Shown here piece after piece: positions 53,825 through 63,202 of a stretch of DNA of 64,000 nucleotides. Position 1 is the first letter of the stretch. Each line of letters starts with the position of its first letter. Under the pieces are notes generated by a model. The model saw nothing but the letters and a program-made list of their open reading frames with translations. It did no database searches and was not told where the DNA came from. This stretch comes from Akkermansia sp. (GTDB lineage: Bacteria; Verrucomicrobiota; Verrucomicrobiia; Verrucomicrobiales; Akkermansiaceae), in assembly GCA_017477935.1 (NCBI GenBank), contig JAFVIC010000065.1, positions 1-64,000 on the forward strand, in the 5' to 3' direction. Made by a program: the position numbers and the translations under genes.

Positions 53825-54934
53825 ATGAAGAACCCGTTCCCCGCCACCGTGGTGGGGGTTCGCCCTGTTACCAAACCCGGCAGCGCCAAAGAGACCGTCC
53901 ACGTGGATTACTCCCTGGAAGGCTCCGGCATGAGCTATGTCACCGGTGATGCTCTGGGGGTTTTCCCCTGTAATGACCCCGCCCTGGTGGATGCCCTCAT
54001 CGCCGCAGTCGGGCTCGACCCGACCGCCGAAGTACCCACCGCCTGCGGCATGGCCACGCTGAAAGAGGCTCTCACCACCGCCTGCGACATAACCAACCTC
54101 AAGAAGCCCGTGCTCACCAAGTGGAACGCCGTGGCCAACAGCGCCAAGCTTGCCGCTATACTGGAGGACAAAGAGGCCCTCAAGGATTTCTGCTGGGGCC
54201 GCGACCTGCTCGATGTTGCCACTGACCCTGAAATGAAGGCTGAGTTCAGCGATGCTGCCGCCTTTGTAGGCATATTGGGCAAGATGCTGCCGCGCCTCTA
54301 CTCCATTGCCAGCAGCCCTGATGCCGTTCCCGGTCAGGTTTCCCTGTGCGTGGGTGCCGTACGCTACACGACAGCCGACCGCAAGCGCGGCGGTGTGTGC
54401 TCCACCTACATGGCTGACCGCATAGCAGCCGGCGACAAAGTGCGCGTGTTCGTTCACAGCAACAAGAACTTCCGCCTGCCTGAAGACGGCAACACCCCCA
54501 TCATCATGGTCGGCCCCGGCACGGGTATTGCCCCGTTCCGCGCCTTCTGGCAGCAGCGCGTGGCAGATGGCGCAACCGGCCCCATGTGGCTGTTCTTCGG
54601 CAACCCCTACAAGGCAACCGACAGCTGCTACGAGGACGAACTTACCCCGCTTGTTGAGAGCGGTAAGCTCAAGCTCTCCGTTGCCTGGAGCCGCGATCAG
54701 GAATACAAGATTTACGTGCAGAACCTCATGGAGCAGGCTGCGGATGAAATCTGGGCCTGGCTTGAGAAGGGTGCCGCCGTTTATATGTGCGGCGATGCCA
54801 ATCGCATGGCTAAAGATGTGGAGAAAGCACTCCTCAACATCATCGCGACCAAGGGTGGCCGCAGTGAGGAAGAGGCGGCTGCCTACCTCGCCGACATGAA
54901 AAAGGCCAAGCGCTATCAGAAAGACGTATACTGA
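53825..54934 (+). CDS. CysJ-type FAD/NADPH reductase without flavodoxin domain
   Basis: 369 residues equal to the FNR-like half of sulfite reductase flavoprotein. Connecting FAD domain with DALGVFP, RLYSIASSP (FAD), GGVCSTYM, then the NADPH domain GPGTGIAPFRAFWQQR, YMCGDANRMAKDV and a terminal KRYQKDVY whose last aromatic stacks on FAD. It lacks the N-terminal FMN-binding flavodoxin domain, so it should pass electrons from NADPH to a separate acceptor. No CysI or other acceptor is next to it. An ATG at 53810 is in frame, but TACTAT overlapping it looks like a -10 box. Confidence 0.85.
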   Translation: MKNPFPATVVGVRPVTKPGSAKETVHVDYSLEGSGMSYVTGDALGVFPCNDPALVDALIAAVGLDPTAEVPTACGMATLKEALTTACDITNLKKPVLTKWNAVANSAKLAAILEDKEALKDFCWGRDLLDVATDPEMKAEFSDAAAFVGILGKMLPRLYSIASSPDAVPGQVSLCVGAVRYTTADRKRGGVCSTYMADRIAAGDKVRVFVHSNKNFRLPEDGNTPIIMVGPGTGIAPFRAFWQQRVADGATGPMWLFFGNPYKATDSCYEDELTPLVESGKLKLSVAWSRDQEYKIYVQNLMEQAADEIWAWLEKGAAVYMCGDANRMAKDVEKALLNIIATKGGRSEEEAAAYLADMKKAKRYQKDVY

Positions 54935-54963
54935 TACGCAGCCCGGAATCGTTTATCATGCAG

Positions 54964-54998
54964 AAAGCCCGCAACCACTGATGGTTGCGGGCTTTTTT
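54964..54998. terminator. Terminator between the reductase and alpha-2-macroglobulin genes
   Basis: A perfect 14-bp stem (54964-54977 with 54982-54995), CTGA loop, T tail on the plus strand; the two genes converge here. Confidence 0.88.
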
Positions 54999-55020
54999 CA
55001 ACAGCTTATAAACAAGTTTA

Positions 55021-58000
55021 TCATTTTGCTTGCACCGTAACCTTCAGATTCGGTGACAAGCCGTAAACCTGTGGCTCATACATCAACTGAGCCTGAGCAG
55101 GAGGCGCAGTCGCAGTACCGGCGCGTTTGACACGGGCGTAGTAGGTCATGTTGAGCAGGTCTCGGTCAGCCCAGCGGGTGCAGAAACCGCGCACACGGTC
55201 AGCCAGGTACTCACGGTGGTCAAAGGCGGAGCTCCACGCAATAGGTTGCAGCCCGGCAGCCTGAGAGGGAACAGCGGGATTGATAGCCTCCATACAGGCC
55301 GGCAGGTAATCCTCAAGCACCAGATATTCCAGTTCATCCGCCACCTTGGCACAAGTGAGCGTCACGCGCACCACATCCCCCACGCGCAGCTCTGCCGGTG
55401 CGGGTTGCCAGTTACCGTCAGCCCCCTGCACTTCATACACGCGAGTGACTTGCAGCCCCTTCTCCGTCACACCCGGGAAATCCCGCTGCTGCGGTTGAGC
55501 CTTGGCTCGTACCAGGGCATAGACACTACCGCCCTCAGCAGCCAGGGTTGTGGGCAGCTGCGCAGGGGTGGCGGCAACAGGCAGACTGATTTCCGTGAGC
55601 TTATGGCCCACCTCCACACGCTCTCCATTCACCAGCAGGGTGGTGCCGTTAACCTTTGACGTGTGGCGGCGGGAATAATCATGCAAGGCGAGCAGCAGCA
55701 GGGTCGAATCCGTTGTGCGGGGGTGGCGGTAGTCGCGCCCCAGGGTGCGCAGGCTCTTGCGGAACTGAGCGGCAGACTCGGCACCGGAATCATGTGCGGC
55801 AAGCAGCAGGCGCAACACAGCCCCGTATACCCCGGGGCGCTCCCGCTTATCTTCTTGCTGCAGTCGGTTCAGCAGTTCACGGCGCAGAGTGCGACTGTGC
55901 CCCAGGGCACGCGCGGCTGCCAGTTGAGAATCGAGCAAATGGGCGCTCTTGGGCACATCATCCACAAACGCCAGCAGCCGCCCCATCTTGTCCTGCGGCA
56001 CGTTGTAACCGCGCTCCTGCGCCACGGTCAGCGCCAGTGCTGCGTAACAACTGGCCCAGCCGCAGCCCTTCTCGCCCCTGCTCCAGTAGCCCAGCCCACC
56101 ATCATGGCACTGGCGGGCAAAGAGGGTGGCAATCTCGCGCTCTACCACCTGCTGCACTTCACGGCGCGAAGTGGCCGCCAGCTGCGGGCAGAAGGGTGCC
56201 AGCTCATCATAGAGCAACCAGGGCAGCAACGCAGCAGCTCGCTGCTCCGTGCAGCCGTAGGGGTACTCCAGCAGGAAATCCATGCAACCGCGCAGGTACA
56301 GCAAGGGACTGCCCGATACCAGCACCTGCACCTCAGCACGCTCAGACTGCGCGACCTCGGGCGCAAACAAAGCCCCCGGCGCTACGGGGGACTGCCCCGG
56401 TTGCAGCTCAAGGTGGTGCACTTCTTTGAGCAGCGGCGCAGGGAAACGCACCTTGCAACTGCCCTGCACGGCATCTGTCCCCGGTTTGCCAACGGCCTGC
56501 CATTGCAGGGTACACTCACCCTCCTGCACGGGGGCTACCTCGAAGTAAAGAGTGGCACTGCCACCGGCGGGCAGCTCGACTTGCTGCGGGGTAGAGCCCC
56601 CCTGCATGGTGACAGTCCAGGTGCCACTCTCGGCCGTGGCATTCGTGATGGTGAGCGGCAGTTGCAGCACATCACCCGTGCTCATGAAGAGCGGCATGCC
56701 GGGTGTAATCATCACCGGCAGATTCACGGTAAACTCACCCTCGGCCGTACCGAAGCGGTGCCCGCTGCTATCTGCCGCCACGGCAAAAACGCGGTAGGTT
56801 GTCAGGGTATCGGGCAACGTCACCTCGACCGAGAAACGCCCCTCGGCATCCGTGCGCAAGGCACCCTTCCACACCGCGACGGGAGCAAAAAGGGTGCGCC
56901 AATACGGTGCTGCAGCAGGCTTTTGGTCCGCCCCCATAATGGGACAAACCGGTGCAGGTTCCGGGGAATACGCGTCGTCACCGTCAGACATCAGCCAGGG
57001 TGGCAGCTCATCATCGGCCACCATATACTCCACGTCCTTGAACAAAGCCCCTGAACCACTGCGCAGCCCACCGGTCATCAATCCCCCTTGCCAGGCGGAC
57101 ATCTCATTATTTAACATCCATCGTTCTGCGCCACGCCACACTTCGCCGCGCCACACTCCCGGCAACATGTCACTGCGGATTTCCGGCTCTCGTACGTTCC
57201 CCCGCTCAGGCGCAAAGGTGTAGGCCGGTCGCTCGGCAAAGAACCGCCCGGGATCAGGTTCGGTATAGGGGGCTACGGAGAGCATACCGGCATCTACCGC
57301 ATAGAGCGTGACCTCAGCTGTGTTGGGCTTACCCGCCGCCCTCACCGTACCGCTGAGCTGCACGGTATTCCCCGGGCGGATTTCCCCCTGCGGCAACTGC
57401 AACTCAATCTCCAGCAATTGCCGCTGCGGCTGCACATAACATTCGACAATCCCGCTGAAGAGATTTCCCTGCGAGGGCAGCACAAGCGACACACTCACCG
57501 TTCCTTCCTCTCGCGGTTGCAGGGTGATATCAATCGACTGCGCACCCTTGCCCACACGCTGTTGCACATGGCGCAGCTGCTCCCCGCAGCCGATGAACAA
57601 GTGAGCCACCCCCTCAGCGGGCGAAGTGAAGCTCAACTTCACGCCTCCCGTCTGAGGCACAGCCAGCATGGGGATATTGCCGCTCTCATCATGGATTGCG
57701 AAGGAATCCACCTTCTGCTCAATGCTGCGCCCGGCAGCATCCACCCCGGCAAGCACGACATTCCCCGAAAACCCGGTGCAATCGGGCGGCAGAGGCACCC
57801 CCTGTGCCCAATTCGCCGGCACCACCAGCTCACAGCTGCGCACCGTTCGGCGCTCTGTGCGCATGAGAGAAAAAGCAGCGCGCGGGTTTACCGGCAGTTG
57901 CTTCACGCTGATACAGTTCACCGTCAGGCGCTGCTCGCGGGCAAGAGGGGCACCGGTTGCGGCATCCGCCACATACACACGCCCCTGCTCGCAGCGAATG

Positions 58001-60651
58001 AGAAAATCGGCCGGGCTGAATGTCAGTTTTTGCTCCGGCAGTACCACATATTCCTGCCTGTCATTGCACACGCTGCCACTCACGCTCAGCTCCCCCGCTT
58101 TCAGCCATTCGGGCAGCATGGGCAGCTGCAGGCGGGCGTGCCCCTCGGCATCCGTCACCAGGCGGTGCGTCTGTTTGCCCACTTTCAGCTCAACAGCTGC
58201 TGCAACGAGCGGCACCCCGCTATAGTCATCAGCCTGCACCTCCAGCGTCATTTCCTGCGGGGCCACCCTGGCCGCCGTGGCTGTAAGTGCAGCCTCGAAG
58301 GCGTCCCGGCGGAACACCTGACAGCTCAATTCCGCCTTACACAAGGTAACCGCACCACGCGTCACACGAACGGTATAGTCACCCGTCACATCTTCCTCGC
58401 CCTCGGGGAGCTTAACCGCAGCCTCGAACGCGCCGCAATCGCTCAAGCGCAGCTGCTGCGAGGTGAGAGTCTCGCCATTCGGGCGGCAAACACTCAGTTC
58501 CACCGAGCGGTACTGAGTAAGCTGCGGCAGCTCCCCCTTCACCGAGCGCAGCATACCGCGCAGGTGCGCCGTCTCGCCGGGGCGATAGAGAGGGCGATCG
58601 GTGAAGATATAAGCTCTCTCGGGTTCAGCAGATTCCGGCTCACTATATGAAGGCTGCCGAACGAAAGCGACATCATTTCCCCGGCGGATAGTCAGAATCT
58701 GCCCATAGCCGTGCTGCTGCAAGAAACCATGAGGAAGGGCTTTTGTCTCATACGCCTGCTCACGAGTTTTCCCCTTGCGCACCGGTTGGCTCAGAGTTGC
58801 CCCGCGCACCGGTTGGCCATCTGCAAAACGAGTAACCAGCACACCGGTAGGTGATGTGATGACATTCAGCCCTGTTATCTGTAGCGGAATATCGAGCTCA
58901 AAATCCAGCGCATCGGACCGGGCGCCGTTAAGACCCAACGCATGCTGCACATGTTGATTGGATGTTGTGCTGATGCTGAGCACATACATACCCGGGGTCA
59001 GGCGAGCGCCGGCCAGAGCATCGAGGTCCAGCACCATTTCCGCGCTGCGAAACATGGCACACTGCTGCAACTCATAGCGGCGGGTGGGCCAGGCCTGCGC
59101 AGAGGCCAGCCAGCGGCGGCGGTCTTCCAACTGCGATTCCAGCATCTCCTCAGCACGCTCCAGTTCATTTTCAGCCAGGGTACGGCTGCTCTTGTGCGCA
59201 ATATCTTTACTTACCCGCGTGCGAGCCGTGCGGTATTCATAGCGACGGGCTGCAACCGGGCGGCTGTCGTAGGGAGCATCGCGAAACACCTGCTCAGCAC
59301 ACTCCGGGGCAACGCGGCGCAAGGTGACATCTGCGTAGCTCAGGTTAGCACAGGGCATGCGCAACTTGTGCGGCCCATCCGTCGGCAGCACGATAGCCCC
59401 CTGCCCGCGCCGCTGTAACTGCGGCCAGGCGGGGTTGAGCGCGATACGGTGCACATGGTCACGGCGCAGCGACGCGCCATTCGCCACAGCGGTACCGGCC
59501 GGCACCGTGACATCCACCACTGCCGGCAGCACGCCGCTCACCCGCATGCGCAGCCCGCAGGCCATTCCGCCCCCCACATAGGCCAGCGGGCATTCATTCT
59601 CAGCCTCCGTTCCATAAAAGACACGCACGGCCGTATGTGGCTCAAAGGGAATCACCCCCGCATAGCGAAAGCGCAGCGTGCGGCTATCGTCCACCACCAG
59701 CGTGCGCTCATAACCATCGGCCGAAGTCGTCACCCTCCCCACGCCCTCCACACTGAACCCCAGGCGCGAAAACAGGCGGGGAATGTCGGCCCGGGGAACC
59801 GGGCGGTCAAAACGCAACTGCAACTCCACCTCGCCGCTCCCCTCTTCTGCGGCGCTCACACTCAGCCCGGTGAGCAAGTCATTGAGCACCTCAAAACAGG
59901 TCAGCTCACCGGAGCTGATTCCCGACTGAGCACTACCGGTATAAAGCAAGGCCCAATCTTCGCCGTCGGGCAATTCCTCCACAGGGCGCACCAGCACATG
60001 ACCCGGCAGTGGGTCATTCATTTTCAAGCGGCTCCAGACCTGCTCCCCCTCAGCGGCCAGGCGTCGCAGGCCATTGTCAGAAATACCATCACACACTCGG
60101 GCCGGCTCGACCACAGCCGCCACACGACGACCGTAGTATTTTTTACCGCTCCAGAAGGATTTTTTCACACGCCGGAATTCATAATTCACGGGAGTAGAAG
60201 TCGAAAAAGCCAGAGATTCGCGGGTAATGTGTTGTGACGTTGTCACCAGCACGGCCGCCCCTTTCGCCGTTGGCACAGCTTGCCCCGTCAGCGTATCCGG
60301 GGCAATACGAAAGCTGAATTCGCGCGGTTTCAATTCCCCGCCGCCCAGGTAACGAGTACCGGCGGGGAACGTCAGTTTATATGGCGTGTGGCAGCTGCTG
60401 CCGCGCACGATATCCAGTATCAGCACATTCTGGTCTATCCAATGTGGCTCAGGGGTATGCTTTTCATCACCCGTTATGCGCAGCGTATGCACGCCGCGCC
60501 GCTCGGCAGGGGCTGATTCAGGGGCCTCGACCGCACTTGTTGCGACCACCGGCTCCGGAAATGATATAGATACCCGGTGGTTATATGGTCGCACTTCCGG
60601 CTCATCGGCTACAACAGAACAGGCAAAGAGGATAGTAAGGATTTTTTTCAT
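55021..60651 (-). CDS. Alpha-2-macroglobulin family protein with thioester
   Basis: 1876 residues. Bacterial alpha-2-macroglobulins trap proteases in the periplasm. A short signal sequence (MKKILTILFAC) is either a lipobox or a signal peptidase I signal. Features in order: repeated MG-like beta domains, AYIFTDRPLYRPGETAHLRG (start of the MG core), further MG domains, TLTTYRVFAVAADSSG, then the thioester domain with YGCTEQ (Cys1467, Gln1470), an alpha/alpha toroid and a C-terminal domain. The intact CxEQ means it can bind attackers covalently. The usual partner PbpC is not adjacent. The start is placed at MKKIL behind a promoter. Confidence 0.92.
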   Translation of the reverse strand: MKKILTILFACSVVADEPEVRPYNHRVSISFPEPVVATSAVEAPESAPAERRGVHTLRITGDEKHTPEPHWIDQNVLILDIVRGSSCHTPYKLTFPAGTRYLGGGELKPREFSFRIAPDTLTGQAVPTAKGAAVLVTTSQHITRESLAFSTSTPVNYEFRRVKKSFWSGKKYYGRRVAAVVEPARVCDGISDNGLRRLAAEGEQVWSRLKMNDPLPGHVLVRPVEELPDGEDWALLYTGSAQSGISSGELTCFEVLNDLLTGLSVSAAEEGSGEVELQLRFDRPVPRADIPRLFSRLGFSVEGVGRVTTSADGYERTLVVDDSRTLRFRYAGVIPFEPHTAVRVFYGTEAENECPLAYVGGGMACGLRMRVSGVLPAVVDVTVPAGTAVANGASLRRDHVHRIALNPAWPQLQRRGQGAIVLPTDGPHKLRMPCANLSYADVTLRRVAPECAEQVFRDAPYDSRPVAARRYEYRTARTRVSKDIAHKSSRTLAENELERAEEMLESQLEDRRRWLASAQAWPTRRYELQQCAMFRSAEMVLDLDALAGARLTPGMYVLSISTTSNQHVQHALGLNGARSDALDFELDIPLQITGLNVITSPTGVLVTRFADGQPVRGATLSQPVRKGKTREQAYETKALPHGFLQQHGYGQILTIRRGNDVAFVRQPSYSEPESAEPERAYIFTDRPLYRPGETAHLRGMLRSVKGELPQLTQYRSVELSVCRPNGETLTSQQLRLSDCGAFEAAVKLPEGEEDVTGDYTVRVTRGAVTLCKAELSCQVFRRDAFEAALTATAARVAPQEMTLEVQADDYSGVPLVAAAVELKVGKQTHRLVTDAEGHARLQLPMLPEWLKAGELSVSGSVCNDRQEYVVLPEQKLTFSPADFLIRCEQGRVYVADAATGAPLAREQRLTVNCISVKQLPVNPRAAFSLMRTERRTVRSCELVVPANWAQGVPLPPDCTGFSGNVVLAGVDAAGRSIEQKVDSFAIHDESGNIPMLAVPQTGGVKLSFTSPAEGVAHLFIGCGEQLRHVQQRVGKGAQSIDITLQPREEGTVSVSLVLPSQGNLFSGIVECYVQPQRQLLEIELQLPQGEIRPGNTVQLSGTVRAAGKPNTAEVTLYAVDAGMLSVAPYTEPDPGRFFAERPAYTFAPERGNVREPEIRSDMLPGVWRGEVWRGAERWMLNNEMSAWQGGLMTGGLRSGSGALFKDVEYMVADDELPPWLMSDGDDAYSPEPAPVCPIMGADQKPAAAPYWRTLFAPVAVWKGALRTDAEGRFSVEVTLPDTLTTYRVFAVAADSSGHRFGTAEGEFTVNLPVMITPGMPLFMSTGDVLQLPLTITNATAESGTWTVTMQGGSTPQQVELPAGGSATLYFEVAPVQEGECTLQWQAVGKPGTDAVQGSCKVRFPAPLLKEVHHLELQPGQSPVAPGALFAPEVAQSERAEVQVLVSGSPLLYLRGCMDFLLEYPYGCTEQRAAALLPWLLYDELAPFCPQLAATSRREVQQVVEREIATLFARQCHDGGLGYWSRGEKGCGWASCYAALALTVAQERGYNVPQDKMGRLLAFVDDVPKSAHLLDSQLAAARALGHSRTLRRELLNRLQQEDKRERPGVYGAVLRLLLAAHDSGAESAAQFRKSLRTLGRDYRHPRTTDSTLLLLALHDYSRRHTSKVNGTTLLVNGERVEVGHKLTEISLPVAATPAQLPTTLAAEGGSVYALVRAKAQPQQRDFPGVTEKGLQVTRVYEVQGADGNWQPAPAELRVGDVVRVTLTCAKVADELEYLVLEDYLPACMEAINPAVPSQAAGLQPIAWSSAFDHREYLADRVRGFCTRWADRDLLNMTYYARVKRAGTATAPPAQAQLMYEPQVYGLSPNLKVTVQAK

Positions 60652-60664
60652 AGCGCTTGAGGGT

Positions 60665-60692
60665 ATTCTATCAGATTCCCCTCGCAGCTCAA
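60665..60692 (-). promoter_or_regulatory. Promoter of the alpha-2-macroglobulin gene
   Basis: TTGAGC (60687-60692), 16-base spacer, TAGAAT (60665-60670) on the minus strand, 13 bases before the ATG at 60651. Confidence 0.5.
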
Positions 60693-60700
60693 GCAAAAAA

Positions 60701-61819
60701 TCAGCTCAACAGGAACAGAACCAACGCGCCCACCAGCAGCAGAATAATCGCCACAACGGCCACACCGCGCAGCAGCAGGCGGCGGCTGAATGCGGCATAT
60801 TCCTCAGCGAGAGCAGAATCCGCCACCCGCAGCACATCCACAGTGTCGAGCTGCCCCTTGCGCAGAGCAAAGGTCAGCGCGGTGCGCCCCCGTGCATCCG
60901 TGGCAGCGGGAGCAGCCCCGGCAGCCAGCAAGTTCTGCACCAGCTCGGCAAGCCCCAGAGCAGCAGCATGGTGCAGCACGGAAAAGCCGTTACCATCAGC
61001 CGTATCGGGCGAAGCACCGGCAGCCAGTAAAGCCCGAACCACCTCCACCCGACGCTGAGCTACAGCCATTTGCAGCGCAACATATCCCTGAGCGTCAGGC
61101 TCATTCACATCAGCACCGGCGGTCAGCAGGAACTTCACCGCCGCTACATGCCCGGCCATTGCAGCCAGGTGCAGCGGAGTCTGCCCCTCCCCACGAGCGG
61201 TACTCACGGGTAAACCGAGCTTCAACAACAAGCGCAGGGCCTGTACATACCCGCCTCGGGCAGCAAAATGAAGAGCATTTTCACCACTGAGCGACAGAGC
61301 CGCCGGCTCGGCGCCGACAGCCAGCAGTTCCTGCATGGCCTGCACATGCCCACCGGCGGCAGCGGCATGCAGCGGGGTAATGCCATCACGCCCGGCTGCA
61401 TTCACCGCTGCACCGGCAGCCACCAGCTCACAGAGCAACGGTACACAGCCACAACGCGCGGCGGCGTGCAATGCGGTATACCCCGCATTATTGGCCGCCT
61501 GCACATCCGCCCCGGCAGCCAGCAGCAGGTGGGCACACTCGCACTGTGAATGAGCAGCAGCCAGCAACAGCGGGGTAATGCCCTCTTCCGTCACGGCATT
61601 CACCTGAGCACCGGCGGCCAGCAAACGGCGCACCATACCGACATGCCCTCCACTCACTGCGGCATGCAAGGCAGTGGGGCCAACCGGAGCCCCCTGCTCG
61701 TCACACACGCGGGCATTCACATCAAGACCGCCGGCAAGCAGCGATTCCACGATGTCGGAGCGGTTGGCAGCAACGGCTTTCACCAAAGCTGCCACATAGG
61801 CGGGGTCGGCTTTCATCAT
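60701..61819 (-). CDS. Tail-anchored ankyrin-repeat protein
   Basis: 372 residues with about ten ankyrin repeats (for example GPTALHAAVSGGHVGMVRRLLAAGA, GITPLHAAAAGGHVQAMQELL, GQTPLHLAAMAGHVAAVKFLLTAGA) and a C-terminal transmembrane helix VAVVAIILLLVGALVLFLL right at the end. No signal peptide, so the repeats should face the cytoplasm. It is translationally coupled to the upstream dNTPase gene through an ATGA overlap. It may bind a cytoplasmic partner at the membrane; the partner is unknown. Confidence 0.85.
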   Translation of the reverse strand: MMKADPAYVAALVKAVAANRSDIVESLLAGGLDVNARVCDEQGAPVGPTALHAAVSGGHVGMVRRLLAAGAQVNAVTEEGITPLLLAAAHSQCECAHLLLAAGADVQAANNAGYTALHAAARCGCVPLLCELVAAGAAVNAAGRDGITPLHAAAAGGHVQAMQELLAVGAEPAALSLSGENALHFAARGGYVQALRLLLKLGLPVSTARGEGQTPLHLAAMAGHVAAVKFLLTAGADVNEPDAQGYVALQMAVAQRRVEVVRALLAAGASPDTADGNGFSVLHHAAALGLAELVQNLLAAGAAPAATDARGRTALTFALRKGQLDTVDVLRVADSALAEEYAAFSRRLLLRGVAVVAIILLLVGALVLFLLS

Positions 61820-63126
61820 GTCAGGGGGTGGCCGGCGGTACCGAACAAGGTGCTGTAGGTTTGCAGGGCGTACGAATCCGTCATGCCTGATATGTAGTCC
61901 ACCACATGCAGGAAACGATAGCGGGCATCAGCACTCTGAGCGGCATCGGCATGCAGCACGGCACCGATTCGGCGCCCCATGGGGCTTTCCGGTGCACTGA
62001 CCCAGCGCAGGTAGAGGTTCATCAGGCTGCGGATGACATTGAAACCGGTGATTTCAACCTTCAACACGCTTTCGTGGCAATAAATATGCTGTGCCGACCA
62101 GGCTTGTACCGACTCATACTCAGCAGCCATGGCAGAGTGTTTCATGAGACTGCCGGTGAGTTCGCCGCGCATCATCAGCGGGTAAACCTGCTCCAGCGTG
62201 CTGCGCAGGCTGCGAATGCAAGCCCCCACCGCACTGGCACGGGCATAACGCACGGCGGCCGTTGCCCCGCTGCGCTCACGCTCACGGGTCACGCTTTCGC
62301 GCAATTTGTCGCTGAAATTCCCCAGGGCTGCCAACTGAGCCACCACATCTTCGTAACTGATGATTTTGGAGATATAGGCATCCTCCATATCCGCGATGAG
62401 GTAGCTGATGTCGTCCGCCGCCTCCATCAGGAACGCGAGCGGATGGCGGGCCCACACATGCTCAGCCAATGAGGGCAACCCGCAGATGGCCGCTACATTG
62501 CAGAAATGGGGAAGCTCTTCCGGCGCTATGCCGAACTTCTTGTAGCGGACGGCGGCGCCCTGCTTCTGCCGACCGGCCAGGCAGGGATACTTGGTGAAGG
62601 CCCCGAGTGTGGCAGCGGTCAAATCCAGCCCCAGCCCGCGGATGGGGTCACAGGTGCGGGTGAGCAGGCGCAGCCCCTGCGCATTGCCCTCGAAGCGAAA
62701 ATCCGCACACTCCGCCGGGCACAGTCCGGCAGTCACGGCCTCTGCCACGGCCTCATCGATAGCACTCTCGCCCGAATGCCCGAATGGGGGGTTGCCCAAA
62801 TCATGCGCCAGGCAGGCCGTCGCCACCACATCCCCCATGGCTGTATAGAGCAAAGGCAGGGAGGTGCGTTCCTCGTACTCAGCAGCGACATCTGCCAGCT
62901 CCTGAGCCAGTGCGCGGCCGACGTTAGCCACCTCAAGGCTGTGAGTCAGTCGCGTGCGCACATAGTCATTACGCCCCAGGGGGAACACCTGTGTTTTATC
63001 CTGCAAGCGGCGGAAGGCGCTCGAATAGAGCACACGGCCGTAATCACTGTTGAACGCGGAGCGGCCGGCATCACGCCGCCCGGTTCCGCTCAAGCGCTCG
63101 CAGGCAAGTAACTGTTCCCATTCCAT
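61816..63126 (-). CDS. dgt: Deoxyguanosinetriphosphate triphosphohydrolase-like (HD-domain dNTPase)
   Basis: Hydrolyses dNTPs to nucleosides and triphosphate. 436 residues with the HD metal site: RLTHSLEV (His62), LAHDLGNPPFGHSGE (His108, Asp109) and the later Asp in AADDISYLIADMEDA. The N-terminal RRDAGRSAFNSDYGRVLYSSAFRRLQDKTQVFPL block is diagnostic of Dgt-type proteins. Some homologues protect against phage by removing dNTPs; nothing here shows that this one does. It starts at 63126, placed by a near-consensus promoter that leaves no leader. Confidence 0.92.
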   Translation of the reverse strand: MEWEQLLACERLSGTGRRDAGRSAFNSDYGRVLYSSAFRRLQDKTQVFPLGRNDYVRTRLTHSLEVANVGRALAQELADVAAEYEERTSLPLLYTAMGDVVATACLAHDLGNPPFGHSGESAIDEAVAEAVTAGLCPAECADFRFEGNAQGLRLLTRTCDPIRGLGLDLTAATLGAFTKYPCLAGRQKQGAAVRYKKFGIAPEELPHFCNVAAICGLPSLAEHVWARHPLAFLMEAADDISYLIADMEDAYISKIISYEDVVAQLAALGNFSDKLRESVTRERERSGATAAVRYARASAVGACIRSLRSTLEQVYPLMMRGELTGSLMKHSAMAAEYESVQAWSAQHIYCHESVLKVEITGFNVIRSLMNLYLRWVSAPESPMGRRIGAVLHADAAQSADARYRFLHVVDYISGMTDSYALQTYSTLFGTAGHPLT

Positions 63127-63133
63127 GGCGGCT

Positions 63134-63162
63134 ATTGTAGGCAAGCCCGGCCGCAATGTCAA
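63134..63162 (-). promoter_or_regulatory. Promoter of the dgt-ankyrin operon
   Basis: Consensus TTGACA (63157-63162), 17-base spacer, TACAAT (63134-63139) on the minus strand, then exactly 7 bases to the ATG. The clearest leaderless arrangement in the window. Confidence 0.8.
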
Positions 63163-63202
63163 CAATAAGCCGCGAGCTGACGCATTCCGACAAGGGGGCG
63201 GG

